Of a stretch of 64,000 nt of DNA, positions 15,603-24,513 are shown piece after piece. A program made the position numbers and the translations under genes. The stretch comes from Ligilactobacillus agilis DSM 20509 (GTDB lineage Bacteria; Bacillota; Bacilli; Lactobacillales; Lactobacillaceae). Position 1 is the first letter of the stretch; every line of letters starts with the position of its first letter. Under the pieces are notes generated by a model that saw only the letters and a list, made by a program, of their open reading frames with translations, was not told the DNA's origin and searched no databases. The stretch is taken from positions 15,149 through 79,148 of the forward strand of contig NZ_AYYP01000072.1 in assembly GCF_001436215.1 (NCBI RefSeq), read 5' to 3'.

Positions 15603-17645
15603 GTGCAAGTAGATGCAATCGGAAACCAAATCCAAATTGATAATTTAACGGATGTCTTAGAAAATATCACCTACCAATTAACTAAAAATGTTGAAGTTTT
15701 AGAGGCTGATGGTCAGTGGCTGAAAGCTGATAGCCTAAAAGAAAACCAGTACCTAAAGCAAAACCGCCACAGTGTCAGTCTAACAACTAATCCTAATTTA
15801 AACTTAGCTGAGCTTAAAAGCGAATTAAGCTTACTCACTGAGACCTTAAGTAAGCAATTAACGAGGGGCCAAAAGGTATTTCCTTTTAGTCAGGCAAGTA
15901 AAAAACACCACGGTAGACAGCCGGGTTATAGTCTGAAAGTAGTTTTACCAGAAAAATTATTTAAATTGCTGTATACAAGTAAATTTAAGGAAACTAAGAT
16001 TGATTACCTTAGTTTTCGTAACCAGGTCTACCTAAAATTAGCCCAACAATTAGTGGCTAAGCGTGCTTACATGACCTATCTTTTTGGGGCCACACCCTTT
16101 GCTTGGCAAGAAGGGGTTAGCGAAGAATTAAGCTCCCCAAAAAGAAGTGTGACTAACAGCTTAAACCAAGTCGAATTAAAGGAAGCTAATGCCCTAGATT
16201 ACCTTAACCTGGAAAGCTATCTAGCAAGTAAAAGCAGTGCTAGTTTAACGAGCGATAATGTTAATTTGAATTTAATCGAAATTGATGGCAAGCAGACGAT
16301 TGAAGCCTTACTAATCACGGGCCTTGATTTTAATCCCGTCAGCGAAACCTTAATCGAAGGACCCGCTTTAGAATTTTTAAATGTCTGTCTAGGTTATTTC
16401 TTGATGACCGAAGGAATCGGAGCGGGAGATTTAAAGGCAAGTTTGAGCCAGGCCCGGGCATTAAATCAAACCGTGGCTTCCGAAAATCCATTTGCCCCCA
16501 GTGTGGTTGCCGGTGAGTTACGCAAGTTTTTAGAGGAATTAAATCACTTTGCGAGCGCCTATTACTATCCAGGTTGGCAGCCAGCCTACACTAAGTTAAG
16601 AAAACGACTTGCTGATCCTAAGGCTAGTCTAAGTGCTAGCTTACTTAGGGCGCAAGGCGAGGCGGATTCTTTATATAGTCTGGCCTTAAGTAGGGGCTTT
16701 AAAACTGAAACAAGTAAGCAAACGTTAAGTTACGAACTCCAAACAATGCTTACAGCGGCGATTATGACTAACCATAAGTTTCGAATTTTAAACCAGGAGT
16801 TAGGCCTCGTTCAAATTGATGAGACTATCTTACAAGCCGGGCTTAAAACCAAGGAAAATAGTGCCTTGTTAGAAACAATGTGGGCAAATAAGCAGGTAAG
16901 TAAGCAACTAGTTTCTGCCGGAGGCTTTGAGACCTTAAAGGCTTGGCAGGTCAAGAGTCTGCAAGAACTAGAGACCTTAGCGCCTAAGTTAGCTGATAAG
17001 GCCCTTGCAATTAAGAGTGTCAGTGACCATGCTGCTAAAGCCAGCCGACTCTTTAGGCTGCCTCCTAGTTCAAGGCAGTTAAAGGCCAGTGTTCAAGCTG
17101 TGTTGAAGGAGCAAAAGCAAGCCCTCCTTGAACAAGTGGCTCCTGGTTCTACCTACCGGGCGTTAATTATCAAGGGTAAGCTGGTTAGTTTAGTTGAACG
17201 GATTCCAGCTAACGTAGTCGGTAATGGCCGGGCTAGCTTAAAGGAATTAATCGCAAGTAAGCACTTAATTTTGGGGCCAGTAGAACGTGAAACCTTGGCT
17301 AGCCAGGGAATAGGACTAAATGATGTAATTGCCCGGGGAATTCAAGTGCTCTTACGTTATGATGCAACTGAGAATACGGGGGCCAGTCAAGTGGAAAGTT
17401 TGGCCGACCTAGATGAATCCTACCGTACTGCGATTGAAAAAATCGCTCAGATTTTAGGCATGAGTGAGGGGCAAATTGACTTAATTATCCCTAATATCTA
17501 CCAAGCTTATCAACAAGAGCCAGGGCAGTTATACTTCTTGGGGGCCCACCGGCAAATTAACCTTGCCTTACACTTGCAGGTGTTAATGGCTGCTAATAAA
17601 GACTTACCGGCTACAATCTTAGATAAATTATTGAAAGCTAACTAA
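15603..17645 (+). CDS. GshF-like protein with degenerate active sites
   Basis: This 680-residue protein follows the plan of bifunctional glutathione synthetase GshF: an N-terminal glutamate-cysteine ligase-like half (MTYLFGATPFAW near residue 160) and a C-terminal ATP-grasp-like half (YRALIIKGKLVSLVERIPAN, VVGNGRASLKELI, EGQIDLIIPNIYQAY). Key segments look degraded. The GIHYNFSLP-type strand of the ligase half reads PGYSLKVVLP, the glycine-rich ATP loop after AIKSVSDHA is lost, and the terminal EANFNPAMNMH-type motif of GshF is absent. It is also shorter than the usual 750 residues. Whether it still makes gamma-glutamyl compounds is doubtful; a regulatory or altered-substrate role is possible. 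GTG start after GAGGGATG; monocistronic, divergent from rarA. Confidence 0.65.
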   Translation: MQVDAIGNQIQIDNLTDVLENITYQLTKNVEVLEADGQWLKADSLKENQYLKQNRHSVSLTTNPNLNLAELKSELSLLTETLSKQLTRGQKVFPFSQASKKHHGRQPGYSLKVVLPEKLFKLLYTSKFKETKIDYLSFRNQVYLKLAQQLVAKRAYMTYLFGATPFAWQEGVSEELSSPKRSVTNSLNQVELKEANALDYLNLESYLASKSSASLTSDNVNLNLIEIDGKQTIEALLITGLDFNPVSETLIEGPALEFLNVCLGYFLMTEGIGAGDLKASLSQARALNQTVASENPFAPSVVAGELRKFLEELNHFASAYYYPGWQPAYTKLRKRLADPKASLSASLLRAQGEADSLYSLALSRGFKTETSKQTLSYELQTMLTAAIMTNHKFRILNQELGLVQIDETILQAGLKTKENSALLETMWANKQVSKQLVSAGGFETLKAWQVKSLQELETLAPKLADKALAIKSVSDHAAKASRLFRLPPSSRQLKASVQAVLKEQKQALLEQVAPGSTYRALIIKGKLVSLVERIPANVVGNGRASLKELIASKHLILGPVERETLASQGIGLNDVIARGIQVLLRYDATENTGASQVESLADLDESYRTAIEKIAQILGMSEGQIDLIIPNIYQAYQQEPGQLYFLGAHRQINLALHLQVLMAANKDLPATILDKLLKAN

Positions 17646-17682
17646 AAAAGAGGCGCACTCCTGATCGGGGTGCGCTTCTTTT
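17641..17682. terminator. Bidirectional terminator between GshF-like gene and yueI
   Basis: The stem AAGAGGCGCAC.CC/GG.GTGCGCTTCTT has A and T tracts on its two sides, between convergent stop codons. Confidence 0.85.
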
Positions 17683-18125
17683 TAGTCAAATAACTTTTGC
17701 CAAAAACTAGGGTGACTAGGCTTTGGGTGTGAATTTTCTTCTTGCGGATACTTTTCAGCAACGTCAATGACTTCAACGTGTAGGGCTTGACTTGGGCTAG
17801 CCAAAACTAAGGCATAGGGACTAGGGTTTTGACTAGCTTCGTCTGCCTTTAAAACCGTTTTTAACTCGTGTTGGCTAGCAAAACTGAGGAGTTTGTTTAG
17901 GGGTGTTTCGTTTAAGTCGCTCCTAATTGCCAACTGGTAGTCGGGGTGGGCTAGCATTTCATCTTTAAGTCGCGCCAGGTAAAAATCACTTTGGGCTTGG
18001 TCGTATGTTAGCGTCAGGCTAACGCGTTCCCTAAAGGTGCCGAGATAGCGTCTTTGCTCATCTGGCTTTAAGTGGGGGGTGCCGGCTAAGCTTTGGGTGA
18101 GGCGGTCTTCTAGTTGATCTGACAT
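17682..18125 (-). CDS. YueI family protein (DUF1694)
   Basis: The protein is 147 residues with the family's hallmark near the N-terminus: GTPHLKPDEQRRYLGTFRERV, as in B. subtilis YueI. The middle part has alternating strands and helices and the C-terminus is Pro/Ser/His-rich. YueI is widespread in Bacilli; its fold suggests binding of a small ligand or tRNA-like partner but no function is established. GAAAGGATGG is the ribosome binding site. It is immediately downstream of rpsD in the same direction but separated by a terminator, so it may be expressed by read-through or from its own promoter. Confidence 0.8.
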   Translation of the reverse strand: MSDQLEDRLTQSLAGTPHLKPDEQRRYLGTFRERVSLTLTYDQAQSDFYLARLKDEMLAHPDYQLAIRSDLNETPLNKLLSFASQHELKTVLKADEASQNPSPYALVLASPSQALHVEVIDVAEKYPQEENSHPKPSHPSFWQKLFD

Positions 18126-18142
18126 AAAACCATCCTTTCTAT

Positions 18143-18177
18143 CAAAAAATGGGCCAAGAACAGCTCTTGACCCATTA
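18143..18177 (-). terminator. rpsD terminator
   Basis: On the minus strand AATGGGTCAAGA pairs with TCTTGGCCCATT (two G-U pairs) and is followed by a T run. Confidence 0.75.
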
Positions 18178-18187
18178 ATACTAAAAA

Positions 18188-18796
18188 TTAAAGTTTGTTG
18201 TAGTATTCAACAACTAAGGCTTCGTCGATGTTTGCATCTAATTCATCACGTTCTGGTAAACGAACAAGTGAACCAGACATTGTGTTTTCATCAAATGAAA
18301 CGAATGGTGCGCGCCCAACAACTGCTTCTAAAGCTTCCTTAACAACAGTTAAGTCCTTTGAACGTTCACGCAATGAGATAACTTGGCCTGGTGTTACTTC
18401 GTATGAAGGGATATCAACACGCTTGCCATCAACAGTGATGTGGCCGTGGTTAACTAATTGACGAGCTTGACGACGAGTAGTAGCTAAACCTAAACGGTAA
18501 ACTACGTTGTCTAAGCGACGTTCCAAAAGAATCATGAAGTTGTCACCGTGCTTACCTTCGCGAATCTTACCAGCCTTCCTGAAAAGGTTAGCAAATTGAC
18601 GTTCTGAAACACCGTAAGTCATGCGAAGCTTTTGCTTTTCGCGTAATTGTAAACCGTATTCTGAAAGTTTACGACGGTTGTTTTGACCGTGTTGACCTGG
18701 TGCGTATGGACGACGAGCTAATTCTTTACCTGTACCGGAAAGAGAAATACCTAAACGGCGTGAAACTTTCCAGCTAGGACCTGTATAACGTGACAT
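18188..18796 (-). CDS. rpsD: 30S ribosomal protein S4
   Basis: S4 is a primary 16S rRNA binding protein of the 30S subunit and a translational autoregulator. The 202-residue product starts [20 protein letters not shown] and contains the S4 RNA-binding domain ([28 protein letters not shown]). The ATG at 18796 with GGAGGAATTTTTA upstream is preferred over the longer frame. It lacks the N-terminal Cys zinc motif, so it is the zinc-free form. The gene stands alone, as is usual in Firmicutes, with a long structured leader. Confidence 0.97.
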   Translation of the reverse strand: MSRYTGPSWKVSRRLGISLSGTGKELARRPYAPGQHGQNNRRKLSEYGLQLREKQKLRMTYGVSERQFANLFRKAGKIREGKHGDNFMILLERRLDNVVYRLGLATTRRQARQLVNHGHITVDGKRVDIPSYEVTPGQVISLRERSKDLTVVKEALEAVVGRAPFVSFDENTMSGSLVRLPERDELDANIDEALVVEYYNKL

Positions 18797-18962
18797 TAAA
18801 AATTCCTCCAATAATTGTTTTGGAGTAAAATAATCCTTGTAAGTTTAGTATTCGTGCAGTTTATTTTGCGAGTTCACCCTTGCAGCCGAAGGGTTACTAA
18901 CCGAACCAATTGGCAATAAACTGTTGACGAGCTTACCACTTACTGCTGCATTATTTTACACA
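18797..18962 (-). promoter_or_regulatory. Structured rpsD leader, probable S4 autoregulatory RNA
   Basis: The about 165-base leader between promoter and rpsD contains a closing stem CAGTTTATT (18915-18923) with AATAAACTG (18857-18865), enclosing a second stem ACCCTT/AAGGGT. Firmicute rpsD leaders bind S4 and repress their own expression. The structure and its place fit such an element, but S4 binding is inferred. Confidence 0.65.
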
Positions 18963-18968
18963 AACGTT

Positions 18969-18997
18969 AGAATAACAAGAAGTGCTTGCTTTGTCAA
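18969..18997 (-). promoter_or_regulatory. Promoter of rpsD
   Basis: Consensus TTGACA and TATTCT are separated by 17 bases on the minus strand; transcription start is predicted near 18962. Confidence 0.8.
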
Positions 18998-19002
18998 GTC
19001 TT

Positions 19003-19455
19003 TTAGATATATTTTGCTAAAGCTTGTTCAAATTCGGCCAAAACGGCTTCATCTGCTTGACTAAAACGGTCTAGACTAGGTGAATCAATGTCTAAGACAC
19101 CGATTAAGTCACCGGCTGCGTTGTGCAATGGAAGAACGATTTCGGAATTACTTGCTGAATCGCAGGCAATATGGCCGGCAAATTCATGGACGTTGGCTAC
19201 CCTAAGTACTTCTTTTTTAGCAAAGGCCGTACCACAGACACCTTGACCAACTTTGATGTGCATGCAGGCTACCTTACCTTGGAAGGGTCCTAAGATTAAT
19301 TCGTTGGCGTCAGGTTGGTAAAGGTAAAAACCAACCCAGTTAATATCTGTTAGGCTATCATTTAAGAGGGCGGACGCGTTGGCTAGGTTAGCCATTTGGT
19401 TTGTTTCCCCAGTTAAAAGGGCATCGATTTGTTGTGCAAGTAGTGATTGAGTCAT
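19003..19455 (-). CDS. msrC: Free methionine-R-sulfoxide reductase, GAF domain
   Basis: fRMsr reduces free methionine-R-sulfoxide using thioredoxin. The 150-residue protein is a single GAF domain with the three conserved cysteines at 64 (KVACMHI), 74 (GVCGTA) and 98 (HIACDSASNSEIVLP), matching C84, C94 and C118 of the E. coli enzyme, so it should be active. GGGGTGAATTTTT precedes the ATG. It is divergent from ezrA and ends six bases before the rpsD promoter. With tpx it is part of the oxidative-damage repair set in this window. Confidence 0.9.
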   Translation of the reverse strand: MTQSLLAQQIDALLTGETNQMANLANASALLNDSLTDINWVGFYLYQPDANELILGPFQGKVACMHIKVGQGVCGTAFAKKEVLRVANVHEFAGHIACDSASNSEIVLPLHNAAGDLIGVLDIDSPSLDRFSQADEAVLAEFEQALAKYI

Positions 19456-19497
19456 AAAAATTCACCCCAAGATTAAGCTTTTTTACTATAGAAGATA

Positions 19498-19506
19498 TGT
19501 TATAAT
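19498..19506 (+). promoter_or_regulatory. Extended -10 promoter of ezrA
   Basis: TGTTATAAT is a perfect extended -10; no good -35 is visible. It lies about 90 bases upstream of the ezrA start. Confidence 0.45.
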
Positions 19507-19597
19507 CTATATATTAGGATATTGTATACTGCTTTTAATTTATGGGCAATAAATATGTTTTATAAGTGCAGAATAATTTGTGAAGGATGGGATTGTG

Positions 19598-21298
19598 ATG
19601 GTAGCAGCTTTAGTAGCAATCGTTGTTTTGGCGGTTGTCATATACTTAGGGGCACTATATTTTCAAAGACTTAATAATGCAAGGATTAGTGCCATTGAAG
19701 ATATTACTGCCAAGATAGAAGCTAATTCGCAAGAAGACGAGCTAGCTGCTATCAGTAAGTTAAATTTGACCGGGGAAAGTTTGGCGGCCTTTGAAGAACT
19801 AGATAAGTCTTACCGGGCCTTAATCAACCGGGAATTACCGTTTTTAGTTGAACGCTTAAAAGACGTTAAGGAGGCCAATCAGCACTTTAGTTTTCCTACA
19901 GTTAAGTCAGATTTGGAAACGCTTGAAGCTAAGGGGGCAGCTGCTAACATGGCCTTTACTAAGATTATCAAGCAGATTAAGCAAATCAAACAACAAACTG
20001 ACCAACACCAGCAAAATATCGACAGCCTGCAGACCAAGTATCAAGAAATTCGTAAGAAATTATTGGCCAAGAATTTTTCCTATGGGCCGGCAATCACGCG
20101 CTTAGAAGCAGCTTTAGCTGATTTGGAAAAGGATTTTAAAGAATATGAAAATATTGCCGAAAATGGTGATTACGTTAAGGCTGATAAGGCTTTAGCCAAA
20201 TTAAAAGATGACACCAAAACACTAGAAGTGGCGTTAAAGCAGATTCCGCCTATTTATCAAAAACTACATAACGTTTACCCAGACCAACTAACAGACTTAA
20301 AGGATGCCTTAGCTAAGATGCAGGAAGAAAAGTACCTCTTTAAAGAGGATATGACGGCTAAGTTGGCGGACTTAGATCAACAAAGCCAGGCGTTGACCAC
20401 AGCTTTAACCAAGTTGGACTTGGAAACGGCGAAGCTATTAGAAAAAGAGCTCGGCCACCAGATTGAAGCAGCCTACACTGTTTTTGAAGAAGAGTACACT
20501 GCGCGCGAAAAAGTCGAAGCTAAGACCAAGTTCTACGCTGATTTTATCGAGCATGCAGAAAAACAAGAACGGCGCTTGTCGTTAGAATTGGACCGCCTGG
20601 GGCAAAATTACACCTTAAACAATGATGAAAAGGCAAGGGAGCGCCAGTTAGCTGAACAGTTAAAAGAAATTCACGCAGCCTATACTAGTTACCAAGCGGC
20701 CTTGATGACTGACGGGGTTATTTATAGTCAAATCTTGCAACAAATGGAACAAGCTTTTAGTGATTTAAAGGCTATCGAAGAAGAACAAGGTCGGATTAAT
20801 GATGGGGTCGCTAACTTATGGAAGGAAGAAAAGCAGGCCTGGGAGGCTGTTAACCAGTTTAACTTGGATTTGGCCAAGTACCGGCGCGACTTAGAAAAAT
20901 TAAACTTGCCGGGGTTACAAACCGAATACCTTGACTACTATTACCGGGTTAAGGATGAAGTAGAGGCTGTTTACCAATCATTAGACCACGTTAAAATTGA
21001 TATGGCTGCGATTACCAAGGACCTAATAGATACGCAAGCCGATTTGGATGCCCTCGAAGAAAAGACCAAGGATATTGTCGACAGTTCGAGCCTCACGGAA
21101 GAAATGCTCCAGTATTCTAACCGGTACCGTAATCGTTATCCGGAGGTGGCACAAGCATACCAACAGGCTAAGAAGCTCTTTAGCGAAGACTATGATTACG
21201 TAGCGGCTTTAGATACGATTGCCCAAGCGGTCGATAAAGTGGAACCGGGAGCTTATGATAAGGTCAGTGCCCGTTATCATAAGCGCCAACAGGGGTGA
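19598..21298 (+). CDS. ezrA: Septation ring formation regulator EzrA
   Basis: EzrA is a membrane-anchored spectrin-like protein that inhibits aberrant FtsZ ring assembly and links division to cell wall synthesis in Gram-positives. The 566-residue product has one N-terminal membrane helix (residues 3-23) and then almost entirely long coiled coils, with the conserved C-terminal YSNRYRNRYPEV motif (QNR-type patch region). The ATG at 19598 fits AAGGATGGG seven to eight bases upstream; an in-frame GTG lies six codons earlier. The next gene starts six bases past the ezrA stop. Confidence 0.92.
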   Translation: MVAALVAIVVLAVVIYLGALYFQRLNNARISAIEDITAKIEANSQEDELAAISKLNLTGESLAAFEELDKSYRALINRELPFLVERLKDVKEANQHFSFPTVKSDLETLEAKGAAANMAFTKIIKQIKQIKQQTDQHQQNIDSLQTKYQEIRKKLLAKNFSYGPAITRLEAALADLEKDFKEYENIAENGDYVKADKALAKLKDDTKTLEVALKQIPPIYQKLHNVYPDQLTDLKDALAKMQEEKYLFKEDMTAKLADLDQQSQALTTALTKLDLETAKLLEKELGHQIEAAYTVFEEEYTAREKVEAKTKFYADFIEHAEKQERRLSLELDRLGQNYTLNNDEKARERQLAEQLKEIHAAYTSYQAALMTDGVIYSQILQQMEQAFSDLKAIEEEQGRINDGVANLWKEEKQAWEAVNQFNLDLAKYRRDLEKLNLPGLQTEYLDYYYRVKDEVEAVYQSLDHVKIDMAAITKDLIDTQADLDALEEKTKDIVDSSSLTEEMLQYSNRYRNRYPEVAQAYQQAKKLFSEDYDYVAALDTIAQAVDKVEPGAYDKVSARYHKRQQG

Positions 21299-21303
21299 TT
21301 AAG

Positions 21304-21720
21304 ATGACCAAACCCAAGGTAGCATTTATTTGTGTCCATAATTCCTGTCGCAGTCAGATTGCAGAGGCCTTAGGCAAATTACTAGCTTCCGAAGTATTTG
21401 AGAGCTATTCGGCTGGGACGGTAAAAACAGCCTTAAATCCAGATGCCGTACGATTAATGAGGGCTAAGTATCAGCTGGATTTGACGCAAAGCCAAACTTC
21501 TAAAACATTAGCGGCCTTACCGGCAGTAGACATCGTGATTACAATGGGCTGCAATGTAAGTTGTCCAGCGCTTCCCTGTCGTTATCGCGAAGATTGGGGG
21601 ATAAGTGATCCGACCGGCAAAGACAACGCGACCTTTGAGGCAGTTATCGCTACAATCGAAGCTAAGGTACGCCAGTTAGCTAGGCGGATAACGGCCGGTG
21701 AATTTGAAAATGATGTTTAA
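21304..21720 (+). CDS. ArsC-type arsenate reductase / low-molecular-weight phosphatase
   Basis: The 138-residue protein has the low-molecular-weight phosphatase P-loop C10-VHNSC-R16 (CX5R) at the N-terminus, as in thioredoxin-linked ArsC. A later cluster of Cys83, Cys87 and Cys92 (MGCNVSCPALPC) stands where ArsC keeps its relay cysteines, followed by the acid-loop DWGISDPTG. It probably reduces arsenate to arsenite, although a tyrosine phosphatase role cannot be excluded. The ATG at 21304 is preceded by GGGGTGA inside the ezrA stop, so the two genes are co-transcribed. No arsR or arsB lies nearby. Confidence 0.82.
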   Translation: MTKPKVAFICVHNSCRSQIAEALGKLLASEVFESYSAGTVKTALNPDAVRLMRAKYQLDLTQSQTSKTLAALPAVDIVITMGCNVSCPALPCRYREDWGISDPTGKDNATFEAVIATIEAKVRQLARRITAGEFENDV

Positions 21721-21766
21721 AGGGACATAAGTTAGTGACTAGCTTTACTAGGTTATGTCCTTTCTT
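21721..21766 (+). terminator. Terminator after arsC-like gene
   Basis: AGGGACATAA pairs with TTATGTCCTTT, with a further inner stem CTAG, followed by TTTCTTCTT. Confidence 0.7.
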
Positions 21767-21767
21767 C

Positions 21768-21796
21768 TTGCCAATTTACTTATTTCTAGTTAGAAT
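21768..21796 (+). promoter_or_regulatory. Promoter of iscS-thiI
   Basis: TTGCCA and TAGAAT are separated by 17 bases, 40 bases upstream of the iscS start. Confidence 0.65.
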
Positions 21797-21835
21797 GTGT
21801 TATGACTCTGATAAGAATAGATGAGAAGGTAGATT

Positions 21836-22984
21836 ATGATTTATTTTGATAATAGTGCTACAACCAAGGTAGCACCGGCAGTATTAGAGACCTACACAAA
21901 GGTTAGCCAACAAATTTGGGGTAACCCCTCTTCTTTACACAAGATGGGGGAGCAGGCCTACCTTTTGTTAGAACAAGCGCGTAAGCAAATTGCCGATTTA
22001 CTGGGGGTAATGCCAGGTGAAATTTTCTTCACTAGTGGCGGCACCGAAGGAGATAACTGGGTTATTAAGGGGACGGCTTTTGAAAAACGCCACTTTGGTA
22101 ACCACCTGATTACTTCCCAAGTTGAGCACCCAGCGGTTTTAAACACTATGGCCCAACTAGAAAGACTAGGTTATGAGGTAACTTACCTCCCAGTCGATAA
22201 AAACGGGCAGGTTAACCCGGCTGATTTAAAGGCCGCCTTGCGTAAGGATACCATCCTAGTATCTATTATGGCGGTTAACAATGAGGTGGGGGCAATTCAA
22301 CCGCTAAAAGAAATTGCCGCCATCCTGGATGATTATCCACGGGTTCATTTTCATGTCGACGCAGTCCAAGCCTTAGGTAAGGGTTTGGGTGAGCTTCTTT
22401 CCCTAGACCGGATTGACTTTTTGACCTTTTCGGGTCACAAGTTCCACGCCCCCCGCGGGATAGGGTTTATCTACGCTAAGGCTGGCCGGAAATTGGCGGC
22501 CTTAATGGCTGGGGGCGGCCAAGAACAAAACCAACGCTCTGGGACCGAAAACCTGCCAGCTATTGCAGCCATGGCTAAGGCTATTAGGTTGTTATTGACG
22601 GATGAAGAGGCAAAGGTTGCTAAGCAACAAGCAGTCAGAAAGATGATTTATGATCACTTGGCTAAGTTTGACAAGGTAACCATTTTTTCACAGCTGACAC
22701 CTAACTTTGCCCCGCATATTTTATGCTTTACGATTGATGGGGTTAGGGGGGAAACTATCGTTCACGCCTTTGAAGAATTTGGAATTTATATCTCAACTAC
22801 CAGTGCCTGTTCATCCAAGAAGGGGACAATTTCTGGGACCTTGGCGGCAATGAAGATTCCCGAAAAAATTGCCACCTCAGCCGTACGAATCAGCCTGGAT
22901 GAAGCTAATAACGACAAAGAGGCTGCGGAATTCATTAAGGCCTTTGACATTTTATACAAACGCTTTGCAAAAATTAATTCATAA
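21836..22984 (+). CDS. iscS: Cysteine desulfurase (IscS/NifS-like)
   Basis: This 382-residue PLP enzyme converts cysteine to alanine and passes persulfide sulfur to partners. Seen are EHPAVLN at 97-103, the PLP-binding Lys202 in [10 protein letters not shown], and the catalytic Cys325 in [11 protein letters not shown]. It is followed 17 bases later by thiI. The iscS-like plus thiI pair is the 4-thiouridine tRNA modification unit of Firmicutes, so its main partner is probably ThiI and not an Fe-S scaffold. GAGAAGGTAG is the ribosome binding site. Confidence 0.93.
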   Translation: MIYFDNSATTKVAPAVLETYTKVSQQIWGNPSSLHKMGEQAYLLLEQARKQIADLLGVMPGEIFFTSGGTEGDNWVIKGTAFEKRHFGNHLITSQVEHPAVLNTMAQLERLGYEVTYLPVDKNGQVNPADLKAALRKDTILVSIMAVNNEVGAIQPLKEIAAILDDYPRVHFHVDAVQALGKGLGELLSLDRIDFLTFSGHKFHAPRGIGFIYAKAGRKLAALMAGGGQEQNQRSGTENLPAIAAMAKAIRLLLTDEEAKVAKQQAVRKMIYDHLAKFDKVTIFSQLTPNFAPHILCFTIDGVRGETIVHAFEEFGIYISTTSACSSKKGTISGTLAAMKIPEKIATSAVRISLDEANNDKEAAEFIKAFDILYKRFAKINS

Positions 22985-23001
22985 TTAGAAAGGGTATGAC
23001 G

Positions 23002-24219
23002 ATGCAATACACTGAAATTATGGTTCGCTATGGCGAGCTTTCAACTAAGGGTAAAAACCGGCGGAACTTCATCGACCGCCTGGCTACTAATGTGCGCCAA
23101 AGTTTTCATGATTTTCCTAACTTGGTAATTAAGGCCCACAGAGACCGGATGCACATGCACTTAAATGGTGAGGATGCAGATCAGGTAATGGCCCGGCTCC
23201 GCCAAGTCTTTGGGATTCAAAACTTTTCTCCTTCGATTAAGGTTGACCGGGACATGGAAGAAGTCAAAAAAGTGGCCGCCCAAATTATGCAAGAAAAGTT
23301 TTTTGACGGGATGACCTTTAAGATTAATACCCGCCGCTCGGACCACCGCTTTATGTATGATACTAACGAGATTAATGACATGCTGGGTGGCTACATCTTA
23401 GAACACGTTCCTGGAATTAAAGTTAAGATGAAGGACCCTGATATTACCTTGCGGGTAGAAGTCCGCTTAAATGGGATTTTTCTTTCTTACGAAACAATCC
23501 AAGGGGCTGGTGGCTTGCCAGTAGGGACTGCCGGTAAGGGAATGTTGATGCTATCTGGTGGGATTGATTCACCAGTAGCCGGTTACCTCGCTTTAAAACG
23601 GGGAGTGGACATTGAAATGGTGCACTTCTTTAGTCCGCCTTACACGAGCGAACAAGCTTTGAATAAGGCTAAGGAATTAACCGCCAAGTTAACACCTTAT
23701 GGGGGGCACATTAAGTTTATCCAAGTACCGTTTACAGAAATTCAAGAAACGGTTAAACACGATGTACCTTCTGGTTACTTGATGACGGTTCAACGCCGCT
23801 TCATGTTACGCTTAACTGCAGCGCTTGCGCAAAAACGGCACGGGTTAGCAATCTTTAACGGGGAAGCCTTAGGACAAGTGGCTTCTCAAACCCTTGAAAG
23901 TATGGCGGCCATTAATGACGTAACTACCATGCCAGTTTTACGGCCGGTGGTTTCAATGGATAAAAACGAAATTATCAAGATTGCCCAAGATATTGATACC
24001 TTTGACTTATCCATCATGCCATTTGAAGATTGCTGTACAATTTTTGCTCCACCTTCACCTAAGACCAAGCCTAAGATTGATAAAGCGCGGGCTTATGAAG
24101 CCAAGTTAGATGTTGATGGTTTGATTGAGCGGGCTTTGGCCGGAGTTGAAATTACCGAAATCAAGATTGGCGATACCTTCTTGAACCAGGAAGAAGAATC
24201 TTTTGCCCAATTACTATAA
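23002..24219 (+). CDS. thiI: tRNA 4-thiouridine synthetase ThiI
   Basis: ThiI adenylates U8 of tRNA and inserts sulfur from the desulfurase to give s4U. The 405-residue protein has the NFLD/THUMP region at the N-terminus ([18 protein letters not shown]) and the PP-loop [14 protein letters not shown] near residue 185. It lacks the C-terminal rhodanese domain, as is usual in Bacilli. The motif [17 protein letters not shown] near residue 345 holds Cys residues that could accept persulfide. The ATG at 23002 was preferred over 22996 because AGAAAGGG is then correctly spaced. It is co-transcribed with iscS. Confidence 0.95.
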   Translation: MQYTEIMVRYGELSTKGKNRRNFIDRLATNVRQSFHDFPNLVIKAHRDRMHMHLNGEDADQVMARLRQVFGIQNFSPSIKVDRDMEEVKKVAAQIMQEKFFDGMTFKINTRRSDHRFMYDTNEINDMLGGYILEHVPGIKVKMKDPDITLRVEVRLNGIFLSYETIQGAGGLPVGTAGKGMLMLSGGIDSPVAGYLALKRGVDIEMVHFFSPPYTSEQALNKAKELTAKLTPYGGHIKFIQVPFTEIQETVKHDVPSGYLMTVQRRFMLRLTAALAQKRHGLAIFNGEALGQVASQTLESMAAINDVTTMPVLRPVVSMDKNEIIKIAQDIDTFDLSIMPFEDCCTIFAPPSPKTKPKIDKARAYEAKLDVDGLIERALAGVEITEIKIGDTFLNQEEESFAQLL

Positions 24220-24223
24220 AAGC

Positions 24224-24252
24224 TTGACGGCGGAGTGATTGACGTCTAAAAT
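24224..24252 (+). promoter_or_regulatory. Promoter of the valS T-box transcript
   Basis: TTGACG and TAAAAT are separated by 17 bases, immediately upstream of the T-box leader. Confidence 0.75.
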
Positions 24253-24257
24253 ACTTT

Positions 24258-24495
24258 TATAAGCATTGAACAAGAGCAACCAAGAACTAGGTAACTTCCA
24301 GAAAAAAGTCCATTAGCTGCGAGGACTTAGTTATCATCTTGGTTGGTAGCTTGGGAGCTGTTAGCCTGAAAGTTTAGTAGGGTTAGCCGGATATCTATTC
24401 GTTAACTAGAAACAAGTGGGGCATAAAAGCCCAATTTAGGTGGTACCACGGCACTGTCGTCCTAAGTCGGATGGCAGGGCCGTTTTTTTATTGCC
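24258..24495 (+). promoter_or_regulatory. T-box riboswitch, valine (specifier probably GUU)
   Basis: The leader senses uncharged tRNA-Val and controls valS by antitermination. Stem I is closed by CAACCAAG with CTTGGTTG. On its 3' side GTTATC places GUU (24330-24332) as specifier codon, followed by A. The T-box core AGGTGGTACCACGG lies near 24438-24452, and a terminator with the CGGC/GCCG stem and seven T ends near 24493. Confidence 0.92.
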
Positions 24496-24513
24496 CAAGA
24501 AAGGAAGATCAAG

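Noticed and set aside
23886-24068. Minus-strand ORF inside thiI, and similar 60-100 codon ORFs opposite valS, sbcC, addB, pheT and rarA
   Set aside because: They lie wholly within well-identified genes, have no ribosome binding site and encode low-complexity, non-family peptides; they are shadows of coding sequence.
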